DNA of 64,000 nucleotides from Hymenobacter sp. H14-R3 (GTDB lineage Bacteria; Bacteroidota; Bacteroidia; Cytophagales; Hymenobacteraceae), in the NCBI RefSeq assembly GCF_030063445.1, contig NZ_JASITD010000003.1, forward strand, positions 1 to 64,000, given 5' to 3'. A program made the translations under genes and the position numbers. The notes beneath the pieces were generated by a model. The model was not told the origin of the DNA and did not search any database. It worked only from the letters and a program-made list of their open reading frames with translations. Positions 56,653-64,000 of this stretch are shown here, in pieces. Numbering within the stretch: position 1 is the stretch's first letter; each line of letters starts with the position of its first letter.

Positions 56653-56910
56653 ATGCTCACTATCACATCTACCCCCGCCCCCAAGACTATCGAGCAGCAG
56701 GTGCTGCGCATTATCAGCAAGCGTAAGGATATCAAGGCCGTTCGCCTGCGCCGCACGGCCAGCCTCAGCCGCGACCTACGCTTCGATACCGTTGATTTAG
56801 TGGATATTATCCTGGAGCTGGAGCGCAGCTTCCACATCACGGTGCCCGACGAAGTGCCCTTCTACACCGTCGGCGACTTTGTGCGCTACGTAACGGCCCA
56901 CGCTGCGTAG
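56653..56910 (+). CDS. Acyl-carrier-protein-like protein lacking the phosphopantetheine site
   Basis: 85 residues, ATG at 56653. The fold matches ACP in length and pattern: TIEQQVLRIISKRKDI, then SLSRDLRFDTVDLVDIILEL and HITVPDEVPFYTVGDFVRYV. In E. coli ACP the DLGADSLDTVELV segment carries the serine that receives phosphopantetheine; here the equivalent is DLRFDTVDLV, three residues shorter, with the D-S-L missing. It cannot carry an acyl chain in the usual way and may act as a protein-interaction partner. Follows the RND gene at 120 bp. Confidence 0.75.
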   Translation: MLTITSTPAPKTIEQQVLRIISKRKDIKAVRLRRTASLSRDLRFDTVDLVDIILELERSFHITVPDEVPFYTVGDFVRYVTAHAA

Positions 56911-57085
56911 TCTGAACCGCGGATTTGTCGGATTAATCGGATTTTGGTGGCGATTATCCACGTACTCAAACGCAAAAAAGGCTGCCCATTTGGGCAGCCT
57001 TTTTTGCGTTAACTGTCTTCAGACAAAGGTAAAAGTAGCTCGCCACCAAAATCCGACAAACCCGATTAATCCGCGGTTCAGACTA
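56908..57085. repeat. Inverted repeat spanning both stop codons of a convergent gene pair
   Basis: TAGTCTGAACCGCGGATT at the left pairs with AATCCGCGGTTCAGACTA at the right, and GGATTTTGGTGGCGA with TCGCCACCAAAATCC. The first three bases of each arm are the TAG stop codons of the ACP-like gene (56908-56910) and the DUF1232 gene (57083-57085). The terminator at 56969 sits in the centre. Confidence 0.85.
56969..57010. terminator. Bidirectional intrinsic terminator
   Basis: Perfect 20-bp arms, AACGCAAAAAAGGCTGCCCA and its complement, around a two-base loop, with A and T runs at the right positions for termination in both directions. Serves the ACP-like and DUF1232 genes. Confidence 0.9.
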
Positions 57086-57805
57086 CCGCACGTTGCCGCC
57101 GGTAGCAGTGCGGCCGTCGTTATCGGCGCGCGAGCCTTCGGTAGTGTTGCCGGGGGCATCGCCGCGGTAGGCGGTATCATGCCCAGCATCGGGGCCAGCC
57201 TCATGCACGGGGCGGGTGGTGGTGCTACTGGGCGAGCCCAGGCCCGCGTCGGTGGCCGACTGGCCCGTGCCGCTGGGGGCCAGGGGAAGGTCAATGGTGC
57301 CGGTGCTTTTGGCCGACTGGTTGGTGGTGCCGGCCGTGCGGATTTCCCAGGGCTCATTCTCCATCACCACGGCCGAGCCCTTGGTGTTTTCCCACTCGTG
57401 AAACCTATCAAGCTCGTGCTTAATAGAGGTGGAGAACCAGGCAATCAGCGCCATATCGTCGAGCAGGCCCACCACCGGAATGAAGTCGGGGATGAGGTCG
57501 ATGGGCGAGATAAAGTAGACGAGCACGGCCACGGCGGCAATTACCGTGGTGCGGGGCACCCCCGTGTATTCGCCCGAAACGCTCAGCTTGATGAGACGGA
57601 ACAGGCTTTGCAGCGTGTCCCACACCTCGTGGGCGATGGTGCCGATTTCTTTTTTCTCACGCGCCTTATTAAAGGCATCCATCAGCAGCTTTTTGAGGCG
57701 GGTGGGCTGCGTGATGTAGCCCTCGGCGGCGGCCAGGAATTTCTTGAAGATGGCCGAAGCAGCAATGTCTTTGCCGTTGGGCGGGGTAGAACCAGTAGTA
57801 GCCAT
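57083..57805 (-). CDS. DUF1232 (YkvA-like) membrane-associated protein
   Basis: 240 residues. The DUF1232 core is YFISPIDLIPDFIPVVGLLDDMALI, containing the conserved SPIDLIPD motif and a hydrophobic hairpin. The N-terminal 100 residues are helical and charged; the C-terminal 70 residues are low-complexity (Gly, Ser, Thr, Asp-rich) and probably disordered. Function unknown. Confidence 0.82.
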   Translation of the reverse strand: MATTGSTPPNGKDIAASAIFKKFLAAAEGYITQPTRLKKLLMDAFNKAREKKEIGTIAHEVWDTLQSLFRLIKLSVSGEYTGVPRTTVIAAVAVLVYFISPIDLIPDFIPVVGLLDDMALIAWFSTSIKHELDRFHEWENTKGSAVVMENEPWEIRTAGTTNQSAKSTGTIDLPLAPSGTGQSATDAGLGSPSSTTTRPVHEAGPDAGHDTAYRGDAPGNTTEGSRADNDGRTATGGNVR

Positions 57806-57896
57806 GCAAAAAAAAGTAGAAAGCGCGGCAGTTGCGCCGCAGCAGTACGTTCAGGTCCGTGTACTGCATTCGCCGCCTCCAAGTTATGCAGGGCCC

Positions 57897-57936
57897 AAAA
57901 AAGGGCTCCCAGCGCAAGTGCCGGGAGCCCTTTTTA
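57897..57936. terminator. Intrinsic terminator
   Basis: AAAAAAGGGCTCCC and GGGAGCCCTTTTT pair around a 12-base loop. It follows the NlpC/P60 gene when read on the minus strand and separates it from the DUF1232 gene. Confidence 0.75.
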
Positions 57937-57969
57937 TAAGCCTGAAAACCCATTGCCCTTATCAGCAGC

Positions 57970-58668
57970 TTACTCGGGGCGGGCGCTGGCCGCGGCGGTG
58001 AGCAACTCGGCCGTTTCGGCGGCGGTGGCATCAGCCGAGAGGGCTTCGGTGCCGGCCACGCGGCCCGCGGCGTAGAAATTGCGGTGGTAGTACGCCTGGT
58101 TGAGCGAGCTTACCATGACGCCGCCGTTGCAAGCCGAATGAGCAAACTTATTGTCTTTCAGATAGATACCCACGTGGTAGATATTGCCTTTGCCGTGGCT
58201 GAAGAACACCAGGTCGCCGGCCTTCATATCAGTCTTAGCCACCCGCTGCACCGTAGTAAACATGGAGCGCGAGCTGCGCTTGAGCGTGATGCCGTACACC
58301 TTCTTAAACACCTGCGATACGAAGCCCGAGCAATCGGTGCCCCGGCGCGACGCGGCCCCGTAGCTGTAGGGCGTGCCCAGCCAGTCGGTCACGGTCTGGA
58401 GCAGGCTCTTATTCTCGGTCTGGGCCAGCTTGAGGCCCAGCGTCTGGTTGTAGTAGCCGTAGGCCAGCGAATCGCGCGAGGCGGTGGTAGCGGGCGGCTC
58501 CACAGCGGCCGGCGGGGTGCCGGCCTCCAGCAGGCCCGATAACAAAGAAGCCTCGGCGACAGCCGGAGCCGAAACACCAGCCGAAGCCGAAGCATCGGGC
58601 ATTTTTTCAAAGCAGAAGGAGAGCGCCAGGGAGGCAGCGGCGAGGCAACACAGCAGGGTATTCTTCAT
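57970..58668 (-). CDS. NlpC/P60 (C40) cell-wall endopeptidase
   Basis: 232 residues. Signal peptide MKNTLLCCLAAASLALSFC with a possible lipobox. An Ala/Pro-rich linker leads to the C40 domain from about residue 90: TPYSYGAASRRGTDCSGFVS contains the catalytic Cys, VFFSHGKGNIYHVGIYL the His, and the third polar residue follows. Cleaves peptidoglycan stem peptides in the periplasm, so it works in cell-wall turnover or growth. The C-terminus is Ala/Thr/Glu-rich. Confidence 0.92.
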   Translation of the reverse strand: MKNTLLCCLAAASLALSFCFEKMPDASASAGVSAPAVAEASLLSGLLEAGTPPAAVEPPATTASRDSLAYGYYNQTLGLKLAQTENKSLLQTVTDWLGTPYSYGAASRRGTDCSGFVSQVFKKVYGITLKRSSRSMFTTVQRVAKTDMKAGDLVFFSHGKGNIYHVGIYLKDNKFAHSACNGGVMVSSLNQAYYHRNFYAAGRVAGTEALSADATAAETAELLTAAASARPE

Positions 58669-58989
58669 TGTCCGTCGGTGGGGTGGGCACCGGCCGGCGC
58701 TCTAAAGCTGCTGGCCGGGTAAAGGGAAAATTTCGTAGACTGTTGCGCTAGGCAGTGCCGTGAAAACGGCCAGAATTAAGGTTGAATAAATGCGTGCTTA
58801 CTACCTTTTTAAAGCAACTTTAGGGGGTAGTAATCAGCCAAAGCTAAGCACTAAGCTGGTAACCAACCTATCAGATTCTTCGAAAAAGTCAACATAACTT
58901 ATTAAAATACCAAATAAAAGGTGATTTTTAGCATGGCAGCTTGCAACCCTGCTCAATTTTTCCTCGTAGCATAGCCCGAATTATATACA

Positions 58990-59304
58990 ATGAGCCAGCC
59001 CCCTACTTTCGTCAATTCGCCCCTGGCCCGCATTGCGCGGCTGGTGCTGGGCCGCGCCCCCCGCGTGGCCATGGTGCTGGGCCACACCGTGCACCTGAGC
59101 GGGGCCACCCGCGAAGAATTTTTGGCCGATGCCGAGTGGGTGGCGCACGAAGAAGTGCACCTGCGCCAGGTGCGCGACCTGGGCCGCCTGCGCTTCCTGT
59201 ACGAGTACCTGCTGGAGTCGGCGCGGGTGGGCTACTACGCCAACAAGTTTGAGGTGGAGGCCCGCGAGGGGGCGCGGCTGGTAGTGGCGGCCGCCGCGCC
59301 CTAG
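58990..59304 (+). CDS. Small DUF4157-like protein with HExxH motif
   Basis: 104 residues. DAEWVAHEEVHLRQVRDLG contains HEEVH, a zinc-peptidase-type HExxH motif, followed by an E in EVEAREGARL. The same layout occurs in DUF4157-type proteins, putative metallopeptidases sometimes linked to contractile injection systems. No such system is nearby. The 3' end contains one copy of a 31-bp direct repeat. The 321-bp gap upstream (58669-58989) is AT-rich and holds no recognisable gene. Confidence 0.6.
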   Translation: MSQPPTFVNSPLARIARLVLGRAPRVAMVLGHTVHLSGATREEFLADAEWVAHEEVHLRQVRDLGRLRFLYEYLLESARVGYYANKFEVEAREGARLVVAAAAP

Positions 59305-59357
59305 CGCCCCGCCACCCCCGGCTCTTCCGCGAGGGGGCGCGGCTGGTAGTGGCGGCC
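59262..59357. repeat. 31-bp direct repeat at the 3' end of the DUF4157-like gene
   Basis: CCGCGAGGGGGCGCGGCTGG followed by TAGTGGCGGCC occurs at 59262-59292 inside the gene and again at 59327-59357 after it. The copies are identical and 65 bp apart, suggesting a recent tandem duplication. Confidence 0.85.
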
Positions 59358-59475
59358 CGGCAGCGAGGCCAGCAGGCCGGCGCGCGGCGCGGCTAGGTGC
59401 GCGCCGGTGAGGCGGAAAGCAAGCTTAGGAACTGAAAAGCTGCCGTATTAAAGCACCTGAGGCACTTGCGAGTTA

Positions 59476-59483
59476 TATTTTTG
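59476..59483 (+). promoter_or_regulatory. -7 promoter box ahead of the C10 peptidase gene
   Basis: TATTTTTG matches the TAnnTTTG consensus and lies 68 bp upstream of the ATG at 59552. No clear -33 element is visible. Confidence 0.4.
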
Positions 59484-59551
59484 CGGAAGAGCGCAAAATA
59501 GCGAGGCAGTCTTGTAAATTTGAGGCGTACCCTTTAATTCCTTTTCCCTTT

Positions 59552-60852
59552 ATGCTCAACCATTTACCCCCCCCACCCAACGGCTTCGCCAGCTGCTGCT
59601 GGTTGGCGTAGGCTGCCTGGTTACTTTCTCGTGTAAGAAGGAAGCTGAAACGCTTATACCACCAGTTAACGTAATAAGCTATGAAGTGACAGCTACGCAG
59701 GCTGCTTTAGCCGCTGAGAATATTGCGCTCAGTAGTGGCGTTGTTGCTCAACGCAAAAATAACCAAGCGAAAAACGATACGCAGCGGGTTTTTCAGGGGC
59801 CTCAGCGGGTGTTGAACTTAACGCCTTTGTTAGCTTCAGATGGTAAGCCAGCTTTGTATCTCTGCAACTATGCGAAAGGGGGCTTTGCTATAATTGCGGC
59901 CGACCGGCATATGCAACCAATCCTGGCGCTCTCCGAATACGGTGCCCTCCCCACTACTAATTTACAGGGTACCCGTGCAGTATCGGAAGGGTTAGCTTCT
60001 TGGCTAGAAACTACCCGGCAGCTGGCAGTTGCCCTTCGTCAAAATCCCAGTGAAAAGAATACGCAGCTGGGCGCACCTGTAGCTTGGGCAACGCTGGTTG
60101 ATAAACCGGGGGACCTATCGAAAACATTTTTCACTATATCTGGTCCACCTAGCCCTACTTATCGGCCCCTCCCGCCTGCTGACCCACCCGCGGACCCGCC
60201 GACGGTACAAGTTGGACCATTGATGCATACGACTTGGGGGCAGGGCTGTGGCTACAATGATAATGTAACTGCTAGCGGAGACTGGTACTATTGTTACCAT
60301 TGCCCGACAGGCTGCGTAGCCACTGCACAAGCGCAAGTAATGTATTACTGGCACTATCCGGCTTCCTTCAATTGGGCAGCTATGCCGCTCAATCACGGCA
60401 CTCCGGCTACAGCTCATCTTATGGATGACCTGGGAGGAAAATTGCAAATGGACTATGCACCAACTGGCTCTGGTACAGATGCTGGTTACATCGACGATGC
60501 GCTAAAAGACAGGTATGGCTATAAGTCTGCCGAGTATAAAAACAATCAAGACCCAGGGCTGTTTCAAACTGTTGTCGACAATCTGAATGCAGGCCAACCC
60601 GTTATTTTAGGTGGATTCCCTAGCGTCAATTGGTTTGGGTATCCAAATGCAAGTGGGCATTGCTGGGTCTGTGATGGATACATCCAGTCTTACAGCGATG
60701 GGTACGGATACCTCTATTTTGCGATGAATTGGGGTTGGGACGGTGCAAGCAATGGCTGGTTTGGCTACAATAATTGGCAGGTAACGGATGTCAACGGTGA
60801 CACGCACAACTACAATTATGCCAAACAGTACATTATCAATATTCATCCGTAA
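59552..60852 (+). CDS. C10 (streptopain-like) cysteine peptidase, out of frame at a poly-C tract
   Basis: The intact enzyme part (59686-60852) has a Spi-type propeptide (KGGFAIIAADRHMQPILA), the catalytic cysteine in PTGCVATAQAQVMYYWHYP and histidine in NASGHCWVCDGY, and NWGWDG. The upstream codons read QLLLVGVGCLVTFSCKKEAE, a lipoprotein signal, but the only ATG (59552) is out of frame: eight Cs at 59567-59574 put it in the wrong frame, while nine would restore MLNHLPPPTQRLRQLLLV. Without this the product lacks a start. Lower GC than the surroundings suggests horizontal transfer. Followed at 6 bp by a lipoprotein gene. Confidence 0.75.
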
Positions 60853-60857
60853 GTAAG

Positions 60858-61349
60858 ATGAAAATACTTTTGATATTTTTAGCTTTTTTAAGCCTGTGTG
60901 GTTGCAAGAAACCCGCTAACCCGACCGGCAACACTATGCCACCACCAATTAATTTCGCGTTACTCGATAAGCAGGGTAATCAATTGCTTACCAGCACTTC
61001 AACTCCTATTAAAGTATATTTCCTCAAGGGTACTCAACCAGTTTATTTGGGTAGCGAATGTGCTGGAGGGGGGTGCACAATGGTAAGGGAAACGTATACT
61101 TCGACAGGAAATCCTAAATACTCGTACAAGTATTCTTCCTTAGACATGTCATTAGTAAGTGCCGACGGTGTTAAAACATTTTACCTAGAGCTTGGAGGTA
61201 AAACTGATACACTCGTTTGGGATGTGCAAAAAACCAAACCCAACGACCCATTGAATAAGTACGATGTTGTAGCAGTACTTTTCAATGGGAAGCCAGTGAT
61301 TCCAGACCCAGACCAATTACCTATTTTACCATTTAAACGCCTCCATTGA
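60858..61349 (+). CDS. Lipoprotein, candidate inhibitor or partner of the C10 peptidase
   Basis: 163 residues. MKILLIFLAFLSLCGCKK is a lipoprotein signal with lipobox LCGC. The remainder is a small beta-rich domain (INFALLDKQGNQLLTSTSTP, YLGSECAGGGC) with no known motif; two cysteines could pair. It begins 5 bp after the peptidase stop and shares its low GC, so the two were probably acquired together. In Bacteroides, C10 peptidases are encoded beside small lipoprotein inhibitors, so an inhibitor role is plausible but unproven. Confidence 0.6.
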   Translation: MKILLIFLAFLSLCGCKKPANPTGNTMPPPINFALLDKQGNQLLTSTSTPIKVYFLKGTQPVYLGSECAGGGCTMVRETYTSTGNPKYSYKYSSLDMSLVSADGVKTFYLELGGKTDTLVWDVQKTKPNDPLNKYDVVAVLFNGKPVIPDPDQLPILPFKRLH

Positions 61350-61355
61350 TTATTA

Positions 61356-61416
61356 GCAGTTGTAAAGTAAGAGCACCCCGGCCCCTTGTGCCGGGGTGCT
61401 CTTACTTTACAACTGC
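61356..61416. terminator. Bidirectional terminator overlapping the SDR stop codon
   Basis: Perfect 27-bp arms with GCAGTTGTAAAGTAAGAGCA and its complement around a 7-nt loop. The right arm includes the SDR stop codon and its last three codons. Between the convergent C10-linked lipoprotein and the SDR gene. Confidence 0.88.
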
Positions 61417-62138
61417 GCCAGCCGGCCGCCGTCCACTGTCATGGTGCTGCCGTTGATGAAGTTGGCTTCGTCGGAGGCCAGGAAGCAGATGGTGGCGGCC
61501 AGCTCCTCGGGCGTACCAACCTGACCCGTAATGACTTCGGTGCCGTCCATCACGTTGGGGTTGCTGCGCAGCATGGGGGTTTCGACCGCGCCGGGGGCCA
61601 CCGCGTTGATGCGGGCCTGGGTGTAGGGCACCTCCAGGCTGAGGCCGCGCACGAAGGCTTCGAGGCCACCCTTGCTGGTGGCGTAGGGGGCCACGTTGGG
61701 GGTGCTTTGGAAGGCGTGCACCGAGCTGATGGCCACCACAGCCCCGCCCTTCATGTGCGGCACGCACAGCTGGCAGAGCCGGAATAGGGCCCGTAGGTTC
61801 ACGTTCATCACGCGGTCCCAGTCGGCGGGGTCCAGCTCCAGAATGGGCGTAAACGTCATCATGGCCGCATCACTTATCAGGATGTCGATGCGGTGGTACC
61901 GGGCCAGGGTGGTTTCGACGGCGTGCACGAGGTCGGCGTCGTGGCCCACGTCGGTTTTAATAAAGAGGGCGTCGCTGCCCAGGGCCTTGATTTCGGCCTC
62001 CACGGCGTGGCCGGCTTGCACATCGCGGCCTATGCAAATAACGGTGGCCCCTTCGCGGCCCAGCCGCACGGCAGTGGCCCGGCCAATACCCGAAGTAGCG
62101 CCCGTAACCAGGCAAATTTTATTCTGAAAACGAAACAT
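61407..62138 (-). CDS. SDR-family oxidoreductase
   Basis: 243 residues, classical short-chain dehydrogenase. Cofactor motif TGATSGIGRATAVRLG (TGxxxGIG); NNAG-equivalent is ISDAAM, a variant; catalytic SSVHAFQSTPNVAPYATSKG gives Ser, Tyr and Lys (YxxxK). The C-terminal GSTMTVDGG is typical. Substrate unknown. Divergent from the DUF421 gene with a 150-bp gap. Confidence 0.9.
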   Translation of the reverse strand: MFRFQNKICLVTGATSGIGRATAVRLGREGATVICIGRDVQAGHAVEAEIKALGSDALFIKTDVGHDADLVHAVETTLARYHRIDILISDAAMMTFTPILELDPADWDRVMNVNLRALFRLCQLCVPHMKGGAVVAISSVHAFQSTPNVAPYATSKGGLEAFVRGLSLEVPYTQARINAVAPGAVETPMLRSNPNVMDGTEVITGQVGTPEELAATICFLASDEANFINGSTMTVDGGRLAQL

Positions 62139-62287
62139 GAAAAGAGAATGTGCTAACGCTTATAACCAGATTAGCAAACGCGCTCGAAAGCCGGTTGTTT
62201 GCTACGGGCCAGCGTTGGGCTAAAAAAGGGGCTGGCCGCCCGGTAGCGGCCCACCTTGCGGCATTCGTTACCGTACAGGTTAGTTCT

Positions 62288-63022
62288 ATGACGCTCCTGG
62301 CCACCCTCCTACTCGCGCCCTACGCGCCCTTCGACTGGCAGCGGCTGTGGCTGTCGGACGAGGCTCCGCTCGGCTTTTTGCTCGAAATCGCGTTTCGGAG
62401 CGTGGTTATGTTTCTGCTCACCGTGGCGGCGCTGCGGGTGTCGGGCAAGCGCGGGGTGCGGCAGCTCTCGCTCTTCGAGTTTGCCCTGATACTGGTGCTG
62501 GGCTCGGCCGCCGGCGATGCCACCATCTACCACGATACGCCGCTGCTGCACGCGGCCACGGTATTCGTAGCGATTATCGCCATGTACGTGCTGTTCAACT
62601 ACTTAACTGACAAGTACCCGCGCATCGAGCGAATGCTGGAGGGCGCGGCCGAGCTTATCATCGTGGAGGGCGAAATCGACCTGCCCGCCTTTGCCAAGTC
62701 GAGCCTCACCGGGCAGGAGCTGTGCGGGCAGCTGCGGCAGCTGCAAGTAGAGCACCTGGGCCAGGTGCGCCGCCTCTACCTGGAGGCCACCGGCGAGATT
62801 AGCGTATTCTTTTTTGAGCCCCACGCCGAGCGCCCCGGCCTGCCCATCTGGCCCGAGCTCTACCAGCACCCGCTGCAACAATTGCCCCACGCCGGGCTGT
62901 ATGCCTGCCACAGTTGCGCCGCGGTGCGCGAACTGCCCACCGGCCCAGCCCCCGCCGCGTGCGGCCGGTGCGGCCCCACCCGCGGCTGGCTGCCCGCCTG
63001 CAATACCCCGCGCGTGGCGTAG
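62288..63022 (+). CDS. DUF421 (YetF-like) membrane protein with a C-terminal zinc-finger tail
   Basis: About 244 residues from the ATG at 62288; a GTG at 62150 would add 46 residues. FRSVVMFLLTVAALRVSGKRGVRQLSLFEF and LVLGSAAGD match the DUF421 transmembrane core, followed by the soluble YetF domain (LIIVEGEID). The tail CHSCAAVRELPTGP and CGRCG contains two CxxC pairs, a likely zinc site not seen in typical YetF proteins. Function unknown. Confidence 0.82.
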   Translation: MTLLATLLLAPYAPFDWQRLWLSDEAPLGFLLEIAFRSVVMFLLTVAALRVSGKRGVRQLSLFEFALILVLGSAAGDATIYHDTPLLHAATVFVAIIAMYVLFNYLTDKYPRIERMLEGAAELIIVEGEIDLPAFAKSSLTGQELCGQLRQLQVEHLGQVRRLYLEATGEISVFFFEPHAERPGLPIWPELYQHPLQQLPHAGLYACHSCAAVRELPTGPAPAACGRCGPTRGWLPACNTPRVA

Positions 63023-63112
63023 GAGCGCAACCCGCCGGCCCCTCCTTACGAATACTATCAGGCAGCCTGCTTACGTACTGGCGGCCCCGCACTCACTCTA
63101 GCTTCTTTTCCC

Positions 63113-63808
63113 ATGAACCCTACCCCAAATAACACGCCTGGCACCCCCAACCCCCGGTTCGACGCGCCGCTTCCTAAAACGCAGCCTGCTTCGAGCACTG
63201 AAGGCTCGACCGTGGAAGACTACAAGCAGAAAGCCAACGAGGGCATTCAGGCCATTCTCGACAGTGGCAAGCAAACCATTGACGAAGGCAAAAGCTGGCT
63301 GAAGGACAGCGACCTGGCCGAAAAAGCCAAGGAGTTGCCCCAAAAAGCCAAGGAGCTGGGCAGCCAGGCGCTCAATAGAGTGAACGGCCTGACTAATACC
63401 CAGAAGTACGTGAGCGTGGGCCTGGTAGCCGCTGGCGTTGCCTTCCTGATTATCCGGGGCAGCAAGAACAAAGACAAAGGTGAGTACCGCCTGAAGGACC
63501 GCCGCTCGCCCTTCTCCAAAAAATCGAACCGCGAAGCTGAGGACAAAGGCAGCCCCCGCGCCCAGCAGCGCCCTTGGGGCAGCAGCCGCTACGGCACCGC
63601 CGCCGCCCCCGCCAGCGCCGGCCGCGGCCGCGTAAATGCGGGCAGCAGCCCCAAGCCCGACCACCAGCGCGACCACGGCCAACGCTCCGCAGCGCCCGCC
63701 GCCGACCAGCGCCGCGACCAGGGCCCGGCTTCGGGTAGCCGCTACGACGCCACAAAGGGGGGCAGCCAAAACCCCAACAACGCCAACCAGCTCAACAGCG
63801 CTTTTTAA
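63113..63808 (+). CDS. YtxH-like single-pass membrane protein
   Basis: 231 residues. Basic/acidic helix at about 34-90 (for example DLAEKAKELPQKAKELGSQAL) with repeats typical of YtxH-like or CsbD-like stress proteins, a single membrane segment at about 103-120 (YVSVGLVAAGVAFLIIRG), and a long Arg/Ser/Ala-rich tail that is probably disordered. Function unknown; the family is linked to envelope or stress association. Confidence 0.65.
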   Translation: MNPTPNNTPGTPNPRFDAPLPKTQPASSTEGSTVEDYKQKANEGIQAILDSGKQTIDEGKSWLKDSDLAEKAKELPQKAKELGSQALNRVNGLTNTQKYVSVGLVAAGVAFLIIRGSKNKDKGEYRLKDRRSPFSKKSNREAEDKGSPRAQQRPWGSSRYGTAAAPASAGRGRVNAGSSPKPDHQRDHGQRSAAPAADQRRDQGPASGSRYDATKGGSQNPNNANQLNSAF

Positions 63809-63831
63809 GGATGAGTCGTGAAGCGGGAAGG

Positions 63832-63873
63832 GTGAGTTGAAAATTAAGCTAACCGCACCGTTTTTCAACTCAC
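63832..63873. repeat. Inverted repeat after the YtxH-like gene
   Basis: GTGAGTTGAAAA (63832-63843) pairs with TTTTCAACTCAC (ending 63873). AT-rich low-complexity DNA similar to the palindromes near the sugar genes; possible terminator. Confidence 0.6.
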
Positions 63874-63903
63874 ACCCCATACTTCACACTTCACACTTAT
63901 CCC

Positions 63904-63937
63904 CAAAGGGCCGGCTGCCAGCGCAGCCGGCCCTTTG
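63904..63937. terminator. Terminator-like hairpin
   Basis: Perfect 15-bp arms CAAAGGGCCGGCTGC and GCAGCCGGCCCTTTG around a four-base loop, 19 bp upstream of the next start codon. Confidence 0.65.
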
Positions 63938-63955
63938 TGCGTAATCTTGCCGCCT

Positions 63956-64000
63956 ATGCTCTTCTACACCGTTATGAAGCCCGTGGTGCGCCTGGGGCTG
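63956..64000 (+). CDS. Start of a probable acyltransferase (PlsC-like), cut by the window edge
   Basis: Fifteen codons from the ATG at 63956 read MLFYTVMKPVVRLGL. Many 1-acylglycerol-3-phosphate acyltransferases begin with a similar short amphipathic segment ending in KPxVRL. A candidate -7 box, TAATCTTG, lies 6 bp upstream. Too short to prove; the rest is outside the window. Confidence 0.35.
   Translation, partial: MLFYTVMKPVVRLGL

Noticed and set aside
58790..58897. 35-codon frame in the AT-rich gap before the DUF4157-like gene
   Set aside because: Too short, no signal peptide or motif, and within a probable promoter region.

Overview
This window looks like a chromosome segment of a high-GC member of the Bacteroidota, most likely Hymenobacter or a close relative. 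The evidence is indirect: promoters of the TAnnTTTG type lie close to start codons, clear Shine-Dalgarno sequences are few, there are many lipoproteins, and the gene families (PafA phosphatase, kynurenine 3-monooxygenase, HAAO, M28 and C10 peptidases, CarboxypepD_reg-like proteins) are typical of that group. I found no rRNA, tRNA, CRISPR array or intact insertion sequence. The left edge carries the 3' end of what looks like an IS630-type transposase.

Layout. 1-13 kb: amino-acid permease; three tandem paralogues with a Cys-rich N-terminal module; a CrtC/AttH-like lipoprotein; an amber-interrupted lipoprotein gene; ChrA; a 2OG-Fe(II) oxygenase; kynurenine 3-monooxygenase; free-methionine sulfoxide reductase; an MscS channel. 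13.6-17 kb: ArsR-type regulator, HemA, histidine kinase. 17-34 kb: surface-polysaccharide region with RfbA, RfbB, GalE, a WbpP-like epimerase, a WbpO/TviB-like dehydrogenase and a WbpD-like acetyltransferase, followed by membrane sugar-transfer proteins, two GT2 enzymes, a GT9 enzyme and an FkbM methyltransferase. 3-Hydroxyanthranilate dioxygenase sits inside this region. 34-43 kb: housekeeping enzymes (HAD phosphatase, PafA, Ppa, UbiA-like, Nnr, MsrB, SdaA).

43-49 kb: a three-gene HipB-HipS-HipT-like toxin-antitoxin operon with a palindromic candidate operator; LutB; a GxxExxY gene enclosed by 51-bp inverted repeats that exactly fill the gap between two genes; M28 peptidase; IspF. 49-56.5 kb: tetR-tolC-MFP-RND efflux operon with a palindromic operator over its promoter. 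56.6-64 kb: a carrier-protein-like gene that lacks the phosphopantetheine serine, a DUF1232 protein, NlpC/P60 peptidase, a DUF4157-like HExxH protein, a low-GC C10 cysteine peptidase whose signal peptide is out of frame across an eight-C tract, its partner lipoprotein, an SDR, a DUF421 protein and the start of a probable acyltransferase.

The intergenic DNA is unusual. Five copies of one long palindromic repeat (core AACGTC-nTGCTGA, then GAAGCATCTC) lie in gene gaps, together with other large inverted repeats and AT-rich palindromes that fill the gaps between the sugar-nucleotide genes. Several palindromes run into stop codons of the flanking genes. Three genes look broken or switchable: in-frame TAG at 5837-5839, in-frame TGA at 26220-26222, and the C8 tract at 59567-59574.
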